Position numbers and translations under genes: made by a program
The notes under the pieces: model-generated
What the model was told of the DNA's origin: nothing
The model's input: only the letters and a program-made list of their open reading frames with translations
Databases searched by the model: none
Origin: Mangrovimicrobium sp033283325
Lineage (GTDB): Bacteria > Pseudomonadota > Gammaproteobacteria > Pseudomonadales > Halieaceae
Assembly (NCBI GenBank): GCA_033283325.1
Contig: JAWMQO010000001.1
Location: 434,001-498,000, forward strand
DNA: 64,000 nucleotides
Reading direction: 5' to 3'
Part shown: piece by piece, positions 26,298-34,520 of the stretch
Position numbering within the stretch: the stretch's first letter is position 1
Layout of the letters: the number at the start of each line of letters is the position of its first letter

Positions 26298-28724
26298 TCA
26301 ACGCGATCCCTTCACAGGTAAGGCATAGGCCATGACACTGCTGGCCGAGGGGCCTGGAATACCCGCATGCCCACCGGCGGAGATGACTACAAACTGTCGC
26401 CCACTTTCCGATGACAGGTAGGTCATGGGGGTAGCGGCGCCGACGGCGGGAAGTTGGGCCTGCCACACTTCTTTACCACTGCCGATATCAAAGGCGCGCA
26501 GCAGCCGATCCTGGGCAGCACCGATAAAAATCAAACCTCCCGCAGTAGCGATTGAACCACCTGAATTCGGTACGCCCATGAGTATGGGTAAACCCAGTTC
26601 GATGCCCCAGGGCCCCGACCGTGCAGCCGTGCCCAGGGGTTTGCTCCACAACAGCTCCCGCGTATGCAGATTGAAGACACTGATTTTTCCATAGGGTGGT
26701 TGTTGGCAAGGGACTCCGAGCGGGGACATCAGGATCTGCCGTTTGAATACATAGGGAATCTTTTCCTGCTGATAAATAGTGGTGTCCCGGGTATGGTTCA
26801 AACTCTCGCCTTCGCTCCTTGGCAGCATGCGTCCGGTTTCCGCCATGTGCAGGGAATTGGCAACCAGCAAACCGCGCGCTTTATCGACAGTGACGCTCCC
26901 CCAGTTACTGCCGCCTGCCGAGCCGGGATAATTGATGTGGGTGTCGGTAGACGGTGGTGTGAATTGGCCATCGTAGCGCACCTGCCGGAATTTGATGCGA
27001 CACCAGAGCTGATCCAGTGGCGTCATGCCCCACATACTCGCTTCCGTCAGGTCCTCACCCGCCAGCGAGGGAAAGCCGGTGGTGTAGGGCTGGGTTGGGA
27101 AGGTCCAATCTCCCGGTGTGGCGCCCTGTGGCACTGGTTTTTCCACCACCCTGTCGACGGGGGTGCCATCGCGCCGATCGAGTACGAATAGCTGCCCGCG
27201 CTTGGTGGGTGCGATCAGCGCGGGAATCATCCCATCGCTACCTTGCAGATCCGCGACCACCGGTTGAGATGGCACGTCGTAATCCCAGAGATCGTGGTGC
27301 ACGGTTTGGAAGGACCATCGCACTTTTCCGGTGGCCACATCAATGGCGACGATGGATGAACTGTATTTTTCCGATGCCGCACTCCGGTGTGCGCCATAGA
27401 AATCCGGCGGACTGTTACCCGTAGGTACGTAGACCAGTCCCAGGGTCTCGTCACCACTGAACACGCCCCAGGCATTTGGAGTATCGATCGTATAAGACTC
27501 ACCTTCTGGTGGCAGCGTAGTGCGGTCCGGGCGTCCAGCATCCCAGGCCCAGCGCAGTTCGCCGGTGATCGCGTCATAGCCACGAATCACACCTGACGGG
27601 GTATCGAAATAGGAGAGAAAATCCGAGACAAATTGGCCGAGAATCACCACCCCGTTGATAACTGTCGGGGGCGATGTCACGGCCAGTGCCCCCGGGGGAA
27701 TCTCCCCCATGCCTAAACGAAGGTCCACTGCCCCCTGCTCGCCAAAATCCGCGCAAGCCATGCCGGTCTCGGCGTCGACGGCGAGCAGGCGACCATCGGC
27801 AGTGCCGTAGACGATGCGTTTAGAGCAAGTTGTGTTTGCGCCACTTGCTGCCGATTGAAGTGCGCCCGGTTGAGGCGCTTCGTAGTAAGCCACTCCACGA
27901 CAGGTGGTAACGAATATGCCGTCCAGATTGAGTTTGGGATCAAAGCGCCAAAGCTCCTTGCCAGTGTCCGGATTGAGGGCCACTACCACATTGCGATCAC
28001 CGCAGGTATAGAGCCGGCCATCAGCAGCCAGCGGCGTGGACTGGAACATGTGATTGCCGAAACTGCCGAACTCCGGCACGTCGGACTGGTACTCCCAGGC
28101 CAGCTCCAGTTGCTCGACATTGGCGGTGCTGATTTGCTTGAGCGGCGAATAGCGATCGCCACCGGTCGTACGGCCCCAGTGGCGCCACTCACCCTGGTCT
28201 GGCTGCGCGGCAACAATGGGCGCAGTCACTTCGTCATTAGCGTAGCGTGAGCCCTCCTGGAGCGCGGCAACACCCAGCGCGGAAAAACATGCCAGCACCG
28301 GGATGCCCACCCAGGCCAGGGGCCAGAGGAAGTTCCGCTCGTAACAGCGGCGCGCAACAGGCGTAACAAGGAGCAAAAACCCGACAAGCGCGAGTGCAAT
28401 TAACCTTGGGGCCAGTGCCCAACCATTCAAACCTGTTTCCCAGAGGCTCCAGATCAAAGTGGCGATCAAGGTCAGCCCAAACAGCATCAGCCCGGCAGGT
28501 TTGCCAAGAATCATCAATACGCTGGAACCGGCAATTGCCAACCCTGCTATCAGGTAATAACCGCTACCGTCAGCCGCGATCAATATCGCGCCACCAACAG
28601 CCAGCGAGGCGCCAAACGCAATGAGAACAATGAGTACGACCCAGGCAACAACCTGGCTTAAGCTGACCATCGATACAAGCTCTCCCGAAATGGGTTTATC
28701 GTTATCGTTTTGCGTTTTCGCCAC
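26298..28724 (-). CDS. Membrane-bound PQQ-dependent dehydrogenase, glucose/quinate family
   Basis: Periplasm-facing quinoprotein of 808 residues that oxidises a sugar or alcohol and reduces ubiquinone. About five hydrophobic segments in the first 150 residues form the membrane anchor, followed by the eight-bladed PQQ propeller (WRHWGRTTGGDRYSPLKQI, VVALNPDTGKELWRFDPKL, GRLLAVDAETGMACADFG). Size and layout are those of membrane glucose/quinate dehydrogenases, but the set lacks the usual sugar context. It lies between two P450 genes and may oxidise hydroxylated products of a P450 (inference). Translation begins at GTG 28724. Confidence 0.92.
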   Translation of the reverse strand: MAKTQNDNDKPISGELVSMVSLSQVVAWVVLIVLIAFGASLAVGGAILIAADGSGYYLIAGLAIAGSSVLMILGKPAGLMLFGLTLIATLIWSLWETGLNGWALAPRLIALALVGFLLLVTPVARRCYERNFLWPLAWVGIPVLACFSALGVAALQEGSRYANDEVTAPIVAAQPDQGEWRHWGRTTGGDRYSPLKQISTANVEQLELAWEYQSDVPEFGSFGNHMFQSTPLAADGRLYTCGDRNVVVALNPDTGKELWRFDPKLNLDGIFVTTCRGVAYYEAPQPGALQSAASGANTTCSKRIVYGTADGRLLAVDAETGMACADFGEQGAVDLRLGMGEIPPGALAVTSPPTVINGVVILGQFVSDFLSYFDTPSGVIRGYDAITGELRWAWDAGRPDRTTLPPEGESYTIDTPNAWGVFSGDETLGLVYVPTGNSPPDFYGAHRSAASEKYSSSIVAIDVATGKVRWSFQTVHHDLWDYDVPSQPVVADLQGSDGMIPALIAPTKRGQLFVLDRRDGTPVDRVVEKPVPQGATPGDWTFPTQPYTTGFPSLAGEDLTEASMWGMTPLDQLWCRIKFRQVRYDGQFTPPSTDTHINYPGSAGGSNWGSVTVDKARGLLVANSLHMAETGRMLPRSEGESLNHTRDTTIYQQEKIPYVFKRQILMSPLGVPCQQPPYGKISVFNLHTRELLWSKPLGTAARSGPWGIELGLPILMGVPNSGGSIATAGGLIFIGAAQDRLLRAFDIGSGKEVWQAQLPAVGAATPMTYLSSESGRQFVVISAGGHAGIPGPSASSVMAYALPVKGSR

Positions 28725-28911
28725 TCATTTTTGGTCGCTTCCCACTCCGCCCCGTTGTGGGCCTGCAGCAAGACTACCCCTGATTCACCCTGTTGTTGCT
28801 GCAGCCGCTCGATCATGCGATTGCATCAGTAGGCGTGCCAATCACGGCGCGGCCGGCATTGACCAGAAAGATTGGTGCGACGCATTGCAAATTCTCACAC
28901 GAAGAGAGTGG

Positions 28912-30138
28912 TTACGTGGGTGGAGTCGAATCAAAGGCAATTGGTAATCCTTTGAGTCCTCCCGCCCCGAGGAACGAACGATACCCGACGTTTCCAGCCA
29001 GCCTGGGATTTTTCAAACGCTGGGTAATCAGGTGAAATCCTTCCTGGATTTGCGCTCGCGCAATAAACTGCCCCAGACAGATATGCCGACCGAGGCCGAA
29101 GGCACTGTGATGACGCCCCGGCTCACGTTCGGGATCAAATTCATGGGGATTGTCGATAAAATCTGCATCCCGTGCGATCACGGGGTTGGTAAACCAAAGC
29201 ATGGTGCCCTCGGGCAGCAGCACATCGCGAAATTCAAGGTCGCGGGTGAGCTTTCGCAACATGGACGTGGAACTGCGAAACCGTAGCGATTCCTCGATCA
29301 CCCGGCCGCAGTAATCAATATCGCTTGCGCAGCGCGCGTAGATCCCGGGTCGCTCCAGCAAGGCATACATGGTTAAAGTCATGATGTTTTTTGAAGTGTC
29401 GTAGCCACCGACAAATAGATTGATCAGCATGTCGTAAAGTTGCCGGTCGGACATTGCGCCATCCCGGTTTGCTTCTATCAAGGCATCCAGCAAATCGGCC
29501 CTCTCACTGGCGCGACTCCCTGACTTTCTCTGCTCAACCAGGTGAATGACGAAGTCATCCATCAATGTGATGGCCTGTTGAAATTTGGGGATGTTGCCAG
29601 GGTCCATGCTTAGGGCGACACCCAGCGCTTCGAGTGAAGAACGAATCTGGGGAATTACATCCGCCGGGGCCCCGATGATTGCGCAGATTACAGAGATCGG
29701 GTAATAGGAGGCGAACTCTTCGAAATCAAATTCGCCTTTCGGCGCCCACTCATCCAGTAGCTGGCGCATTTTTTCCCGCATCAGGTCACGGCTTTCATTG
29801 GCCTTTCTGGGTGTGAACATCGGAGCGACAATATCGCGTAATTGTTTGTGTGGAGCGCCGGAAAGGTTGAGTAACTGCTCATCCATAAAGCGACCCCAGG
29901 GCGTACCTTCAACACCCATGATGGACACGACACCATCCAGCGGTACACGCATATCGATATCGTGATCCCGGAACAACTCCTTCATTGCGGCGTATTCATG
30001 CACCACATAACCGTAATCGGATGTGGCCAGCCAGTCGTGCTGTTGTTTCGCTATGGAAATAGCGTGGATCGGGTCTGCCGCGAATGCTGTCTCACCTATC
30101 TGCAGGTAAGGCAGATCCAGCTCTGATAGTGCTTCCAT
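28912..30138 (-). CDS. Cytochrome P450 (soluble, bacterial)
   Basis: Second P450, 408 residues, distinct from the one at 24948. I-helix LFVGGYDTSKNIMTLTMY has Gly in place of the usual Ala before the acid-Thr pair. EESLRFRSSTSMLRK carries ExxR, and FGLGRHICLGQFIARAQ gives the haem Cys near residue 353. It is the first gene of the minus-strand set; the upstream 30139-30460 region is unusually AT-rich and probably holds its promoter. Substrate unknown. Confidence 0.94.
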   Translation of the reverse strand: MEALSELDLPYLQIGETAFAADPIHAISIAKQQHDWLATSDYGYVVHEYAAMKELFRDHDIDMRVPLDGVVSIMGVEGTPWGRFMDEQLLNLSGAPHKQLRDIVAPMFTPRKANESRDLMREKMRQLLDEWAPKGEFDFEEFASYYPISVICAIIGAPADVIPQIRSSLEALGVALSMDPGNIPKFQQAITLMDDFVIHLVEQRKSGSRASERADLLDALIEANRDGAMSDRQLYDMLINLFVGGYDTSKNIMTLTMYALLERPGIYARCASDIDYCGRVIEESLRFRSSTSMLRKLTRDLEFRDVLLPEGTMLWFTNPVIARDADFIDNPHEFDPEREPGRHHSAFGLGRHICLGQFIARAQIQEGFHLITQRLKNPRLAGNVGYRSFLGAGGLKGLPIAFDSTPPT

Positions 30139-30460
30139 GGTTCTATTTACTATTATTTTTGCGGAGTAAAGCTAGAATAAGCACGCGCTTGAGCACCGGT
30201 CAAGCTGTGACAAGCCAGTGTTCATCTACAGTCAATAAAAACTCTGGGGCTTACGTATACAGGAGTTTGGCCGCTAATATCGTTTGTTAATCGCAGCAAT
30301 TCGATTCTTTGATAGATTGTTTTACTTTCTATTGCTATCACCTTATTCCGTAATAAGGGGTTTCTTAATTACGTTACTACTCAAACACCGAACAATGAAA
30401 ATTGACATGACCTGACGAACACATCATAAATTCGCAAACTAAAAAAACAGGAGTACCCCA
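30139..30460. other. AT-rich intergenic region with promoter-like elements
   Basis: No gene recognised; base composition is clearly richer in A and T than its neighbours. It contains an inverted repeat CCTTATT-CCGT-AATAAGG (30341-30358) and, at its right end, a good sigma-70-type promoter described separately. Confidence 0.5.
30402..30453 (+). promoter_or_regulatory. Promoter and ribosome-binding site for a lost gene
   Basis: TTGACA (30402-30407), 17-base spacer, CATAAA (30425-30430), then AGGAG (30449-30453) seven bases before an ATG at 30461. These signals lead into a coding start with no intact gene behind it. Confidence 0.5.
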
Positions 30461-30550
30461 ATGAGCAGGGTACCCATGCTGGAATTGAAGTCGCCGGCGT
30501 CACGACAAGCAAGCTATATTGACAGCCCCGGCGAGGCGAAGCGGGCGCTT
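30461..30550 (+). pseudogene. Orphan gene start, probable truncated gene
   Basis: The ATG at 30461 has an excellent ribosome-binding site and opens MSRVPMLELKSPASRQA..., a beginning like that of carboxymuconolactone-decarboxylase/alkylhydroperoxidase-type small enzymes. The frame then runs into the 3' end of the cupin gene on the opposite strand and gives only antisense-type sequence. The simplest reading is that the body of the gene was deleted and the cupin region now abuts its first 20-30 codons. The family guess is weak. Confidence 0.35.
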
Positions 30551-30553
30551 GCG

Positions 30554-30967
30554 CTACTTCGTCAGGATCCGTTCCGGCTGCCCGGCCACATGGACCCGGA
30601 ATACCACGGCCCTTGCACCCTCCGGCCCGCCCACCGGCGCGTGTTCCGCTTCGGGCGGGATTACGTAGGCGTCACCGGCCCCCAGCCAGCGGTCCTCCTT
30701 GCCGGCCTCCACGTGGTTGGCGCCGCCCTCGATCACGTAGACGAACTCCTCGCCCGGGTGGTGGTGGCGGGGCACTTCGGCGCCCGGCGGTATGACCACG
30801 TCCGAGATAATGACCTCCAATTCCGGCGCAGCGCTAATCGGTGCGCGCAACATCATGTTGGAGCCAGGCGGCGGCCTGAATGCCTGCGTCGCGAAACTGG
30901 CGCCGACCTGCAGGGCAGCCATCGCAGCGGCCCCTACCAGAATTCCTGAAACAAAGCGTCCTGCCAT
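30554..30967 (-). CDS. Membrane-anchored cupin-domain protein
   Basis: Protein of 137 residues from ATG 30967; an in-frame ATG at 30988 is the alternative, but GAGG-type sites lie between the two. An N-terminal hydrophobic segment (FVSGILVGAAAMAALQVGA) acts as signal or anchor. The rest is a single Cupin_2 barrel with HHHPGEEFVYVIEGG and a second metal-side motif region PPEAEHAPVG. The metal-binding His/Glu set looks complete. It is divergent from the SDR gene at 31147. Function not known; small cupins of this type are often dioxygenase-like or binding proteins. Confidence 0.8.
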   Translation of the reverse strand: MAGRFVSGILVGAAAMAALQVGASFATQAFRPPPGSNMMLRAPISAAPELEVIISDVVIPPGAEVPRHHHPGEEFVYVIEGGANHVEAGKEDRWLGAGDAYVIPPEAEHAPVGGPEGARAVVFRVHVAGQPERILTK

Positions 30968-31146
30968 ATCCTCGCCCCTCCTGTCCATTTAAACGTCGCT
31001 GACCCCGATTACAACGCAGGCTTTGCTGCATTTACATGCGCACAGCCAACGGCGATAGTGATAGCGAGAAAAAGTGTGAGGTATCGTTCTTTCGCCATCA
31101 TGTATTTACTGACCTTCAAACATAGCAATAAATCAATGAGGATAGT

Positions 31147-31956
31147 ATGGATCTCCAACTGAAGGGAAAGCGAGCACTAATCACCGGAAGCAGTTCGGGA
31201 CTCGGCGCAGCCATCGCCGAGGAATTGGCCGGTGAAGGCGTGGCAGTCGTTATTCACGGTCGTGACCGCGCCAGGACCGACGCTGTTGCGAATCGGATCA
31301 GGGAGAAAGGTGCGCTAGTGGCCACTGCCTACGGCGATTTGACCGTCGACGCGCACGCTGACGCTGTGGCTGACAGTGCCCTGGAAGCCTTCGATGGCAT
31401 CGATATCCTGGTGAATTCCGCAGGCGGCGTCGTACGCAGCGATAATCCGGAATGGGAGGATGTCACTTCCGGGGAATGGCTGAAGAGCTTCAACCTGAAT
31501 GTCGTGTCGATAATGCGGATGGCCCAAAAGCTGGCGCCGGGAATGAAGGATCGCCACTGGGGGCGCATTATCAATATTTCGTCTATCGGCGGCAGCCAGT
31601 ACAGGGGGAGGCTCCACGATTACGGTGCAGCCAAGGCAGCGGTTGATCACTACACCGGCAACCTCTCAAAGTCACTTGCGCCTTACGGCATTACCGTCAA
31701 TGGTGTTGCCCCGGGCACGATCCTGACACCGCAATCCTTACGCTGGATAGAGACTCTCCGCAAGCAACATGGCTGGACAGATGACCTCGCCGAGAATGAG
31801 CGGATTTATACTTCGGAATTTTCCCCCCAACCTGTTCCGCGCCTCGGGCGCCCATCGGAGATTGCCGCGGCAGTCGCGTTTCTGGCGAGTCCGCTATCGG
31901 CGTATACGACAGGAACGACTTTGCGTATTGATGGTGGGGTGACTACTGGTCGCTAG
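31147..31956 (+). CDS. Short-chain dehydrogenase/reductase
   Basis: NAD(P)-dependent oxidoreductase of 269 residues. TGSSSGLG (13-20) binds the cofactor, LVNSAGG (88-94) follows, and the catalytic set is S146, Y159 and K163 (HDYGAAKAA). The C-terminus TTGTTLRIDGGVTTGR is standard. TGAGGA precedes the ATG by 5 bases. It stands alone beside the divergent cupin gene; the substrate cannot be inferred. Confidence 0.93.
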   Translation: MDLQLKGKRALITGSSSGLGAAIAEELAGEGVAVVIHGRDRARTDAVANRIREKGALVATAYGDLTVDAHADAVADSALEAFDGIDILVNSAGGVVRSDNPEWEDVTSGEWLKSFNLNVVSIMRMAQKLAPGMKDRHWGRIINISSIGGSQYRGRLHDYGAAKAAVDHYTGNLSKSLAPYGITVNGVAPGTILTPQSLRWIETLRKQHGWTDDLAENERIYTSEFSPQPVPRLGRPSEIAAAVAFLASPLSAYTTGTTLRIDGGVTTGR

Positions 31957-32345
31957 GACTGGATGCCGGGAACATCACCCGCAATCTTCCGAAATCCCGG
32001 AGGCTCAGGTGGAGACAGGCAATATTATTTCCTGTCGATCTTCATATAACGCTCGCTCAACTTCAAGAAAGTGTCTGCTATTTTTACAGCCAGGTTCGTC
32101 TGGACCTGTTGAAACCAGGGAAGCCGGTATACCTGAATGTGCTGAATAATTTAACAGATTGTAATACGGCGAATTATCAAGCTTTGGCATGTTTATTGAG
32201 TGGTGCTCAAGGTGCGGCATCGGAAACAGGATGTTTGTTGGCCGCACAATTACTATAAATCACCCGACATTATCTGTGGTATCAGCAGGGCCAGTGCACG
32301 GTGTGCGAAATACACGCCTGCTTGATTAGCCAGAGGGTATTCAAA
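31957..32345. other. Intergenic region, 389 bases
   Basis: No gene recognised. An inverted repeat (GACAGG at 32014-32019 and CCTGTC at 32031-32036, extendable by AA/TT) could terminate the SDR transcript, though no T-run follows. The right part is AT-richer and should contain the promoter of the VPLPA-CTERM gene. Confidence 0.4.
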
Positions 32346-33032
32346 TTGAAGAACATTCTTTTGGTTTCCGCGATAGCGGCGGCAACGACCTTTTCTAGTG
32401 CTGGCAGTGCCTATCCGATAATCAGTGATGTCACCGGCGTTCAGTTGCTGTTTGGCACCAACGATCTGCTGGATGAGCCAGAGTCACGTATCAATAACTT
32501 CCAAATTGGAGGCGATACTGTCACAGGTGTAACCATTGAAGCTGATCTCGTGGCGTATACTACAGGTACTCTGGTGTATATCGATATGCAACTGACCGAT
32601 GGTCTGCGCCAGGGTGTGAACGGCTCCGGTGGGACCGTGTTCACCGGCGGACAAATCTTCATTTCAACCTCTAGCGATGGTGGTACGACCATAACGCCTT
32701 TCGATACCATTGATGCCTCGGTCACGAACATTCCCTTCCTTGCGGGCGCCGACGGCCATCTCGCGCCGACTTTCCCCCAAACGACGGCGGGTCTTGTCAT
32801 CGAGGATGATGCGGACAATTCCCTGCCCGGGCTGTGGGACATGCAAGTCTTCGGCGAAAATTGGGATGGCTCCGTGGGATCAATAGAACTTTTCGGACAA
32901 GACCTGGCTCTGTATATCGAAGGTCAAATTGGATGGGGTTCCGAAGTCCCCGTCCCGGCGGCTGCCTGGCTGTTCGGATCGGCGCTATTGGGTCTGGGAG
33001 GACTTGGTCGCTCGCGCAGTAAAAAGCGTTGA
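32346..33032 (+). CDS. VPLPA-CTERM sorting-tail protein
   Basis: Secreted protein of 228 residues. I place the start at TTG 32346, because AGAGGG (32332-32337) lies 8 bases before it and the signal peptide KNILLVSAIAAATTFSSAGSA begins directly there; a GTG at 32301 in the same frame is the alternative. The mature beta-rich domain has no recognised family. The C-terminus is EVPVPAAAWLFGSALLGLGG followed by Arg/Lys, the VPLPA/PEP-CTERM exosortase signal with PVPAA in place of PLPAA. Convergent with the reductase gene, 10 bases apart. Confidence 0.82.
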   Translation: MKNILLVSAIAAATTFSSAGSAYPIISDVTGVQLLFGTNDLLDEPESRINNFQIGGDTVTGVTIEADLVAYTTGTLVYIDMQLTDGLRQGVNGSGGTVFTGGQIFISTSSDGGTTITPFDTIDASVTNIPFLAGADGHLAPTFPQTTAGLVIEDDADNSLPGLWDMQVFGENWDGSVGSIELFGQDLALYIEGQIGWGSEVPVPAAAWLFGSALLGLGGLGRSRSKKR

Positions 33033-33042
33033 AGTACCCTGG

Positions 33043-34059
33043 CTAATCGCTGTCCCCGACCAGGCGGATGAGCAGTTTTCCCTGATTCAGGCCTGCGTAG
33101 AGATCTACCAACGCGCCCGGTGCGGCAGACAGGCCTTCACGAATATCCTCGCGCAATTTCAGCTGCCCATTGCTCACCCGCTCGTGCAGATAGCCCAGTG
33201 CCTCCGGATAGCGGTGCGGATGGTTGAAGATGACAAATCCCCGCTGGGTGATTTCCTTCATCAGCAACACGCGCTCGCGCCGGGGTGCCAGTGGCGCAGG
33301 GTCCCAGGAGGCCACTGCGGCAGTACCTACCTGGGCGTGCACGGCGGACTGATTCATGAGGGCGACCACCTCATCGCTGATCCAGCCGCCGGTCATGTCG
33401 AAGTACTTGTGGATGCCGTCCGGGCAGGCTGCGGCCAATTGTTCGCGCCAGTCAGGCGCCCTGTAGTTTACCGCCGCGTGGTAGCCATAGTCCCCGGTAC
33501 AAAGGGCGACCTTGTCGTCGCTGCCTGTCAGGCCTATGACCCTCGCTCCCTTTTCTCTGGCCAGTTGCCCGGCTATGCTGCCCACGCCCCCCGCGGCGGT
33601 GGAGACCAGGAGTGTCTCACCTGCTTTGGGCTGGAGAATATCTTCCAGCACGATGTAGGCAGTCAGTCCGTTCAGTCCGTAAACGCCGAGGGCGTAGCGT
33701 ATGGGTCGTTCTACCGCGCCAAGCCCGCGCTGTACCGCATCCCGCCCCACATGGGCATACTCCTGCCAGCCGAACCACCCGGTAACGTACTCGCCTTCGA
33801 GAAAGTCATCGAGCCCGGATTCAATGATTTCACCGACGGCCAGTGCGCGCATCGGTTCCCCGAGACTCGCGCTGGCGTAGTTGGCGGCCCGGCTCATCCA
33901 GCCCTTCTGGGCCGGATCTACCGATAGATAGTGATTACGGATGAGCAGTTTACCCTGTTCACAGGCTTCAATATGGGTGACTGACTCCACGAAGTTTCCG
34001 GTGCGGGGCAGGGCATCGGTGTAGGTATCCAGGAGGATCTGTCGGTTGATATACGTCAA
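33043..34059 (-). CDS. NADP-dependent oxidoreductase, CurA/PTGR-like MDR family
   Basis: Zinc-independent medium-chain reductase of 338 residues that probably reduces the C=C bond of an enone. NYLSVDPAQKGWM-type N-terminal segment (HYLSVDPAQKGWM), Rossmann motif VSTAAGGVGSIAGQLAREKG and GLTGSDDK, C-terminus GLNQGKLLIRLVGDSD. Translation probably begins at TTG 34059 with AGGGAA just upstream. A second gene of this family once existed in the window: its last 25 codons survive at 51228-51306. Confidence 0.9.
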   Translation of the reverse strand: MTYINRQILLDTYTDALPRTGNFVESVTHIEACEQGKLLIRNHYLSVDPAQKGWMSRAANYASASLGEPMRALAVGEIIESGLDDFLEGEYVTGWFGWQEYAHVGRDAVQRGLGAVERPIRYALGVYGLNGLTAYIVLEDILQPKAGETLLVSTAAGGVGSIAGQLAREKGARVIGLTGSDDKVALCTGDYGYHAAVNYRAPDWREQLAAACPDGIHKYFDMTGGWISDEVVALMNQSAVHAQVGTAAVASWDPAPLAPRRERVLLMKEITQRGFVIFNHPHRYPEALGYLHERVSNGQLKLREDIREGLSAAPGALVDLYAGLNQGKLLIRLVGDSD

Positions 34060-34520
34060 AGCGTTTCCCTATTGTGATGGCTGCCAGGCTGAACCAACGG
34101 GTCTCGCCTGTCGTGGTCGTAGTGCTTCGCAGCGCGAGGCATGATCAAAATATTGTTTGCCCTGGAAGACAGAAGTATCTACTATTTTTCGGGCGCATAT
34201 GGCAACAGCGCGCACCAATAAGCGAAAAATATAAAACCACAGCGCCAAAGGAATGGTGATCTTATGCCGCTCAAATTCCCCGCCAGGAACAGATGGTGAA
34301 GCCGGTGAATATCCGTTGGCGCCGGCGATAGGTGATCGCTGGCCGCCTTTGAATGCTCAACGGGCCAATATCGACTACCAGATTCAGTAACGCCGTAATT
34401 CGCAGGCTGTCGCAGGCCGGGGCTGTTCCGGCGTATTTCCATAAGGCGTTGTGGGTATGGGCTGGAAGCCAGGCCTGATTGACAATCCGATAGACTGATT
34501 AGTACAAGGAGAAGTACGAG
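34060..34520. other. Intergenic region, 461 bases
   Basis: No gene supported. It must hold the promoter of the lyase gene; AAGGAG lies 9 bases before its ATG. A minus-strand frame here with a hydrophobic start is antisense to the lyase ribosome-binding site and is rejected. Confidence 0.4.

Noticed and set aside
26288..26304. 17-base match between 26288-26304 and the area beside element C (about 48285-48301)
   Set aside because: For a window this size a match of this length is expected about once by chance, and the flanks differ.
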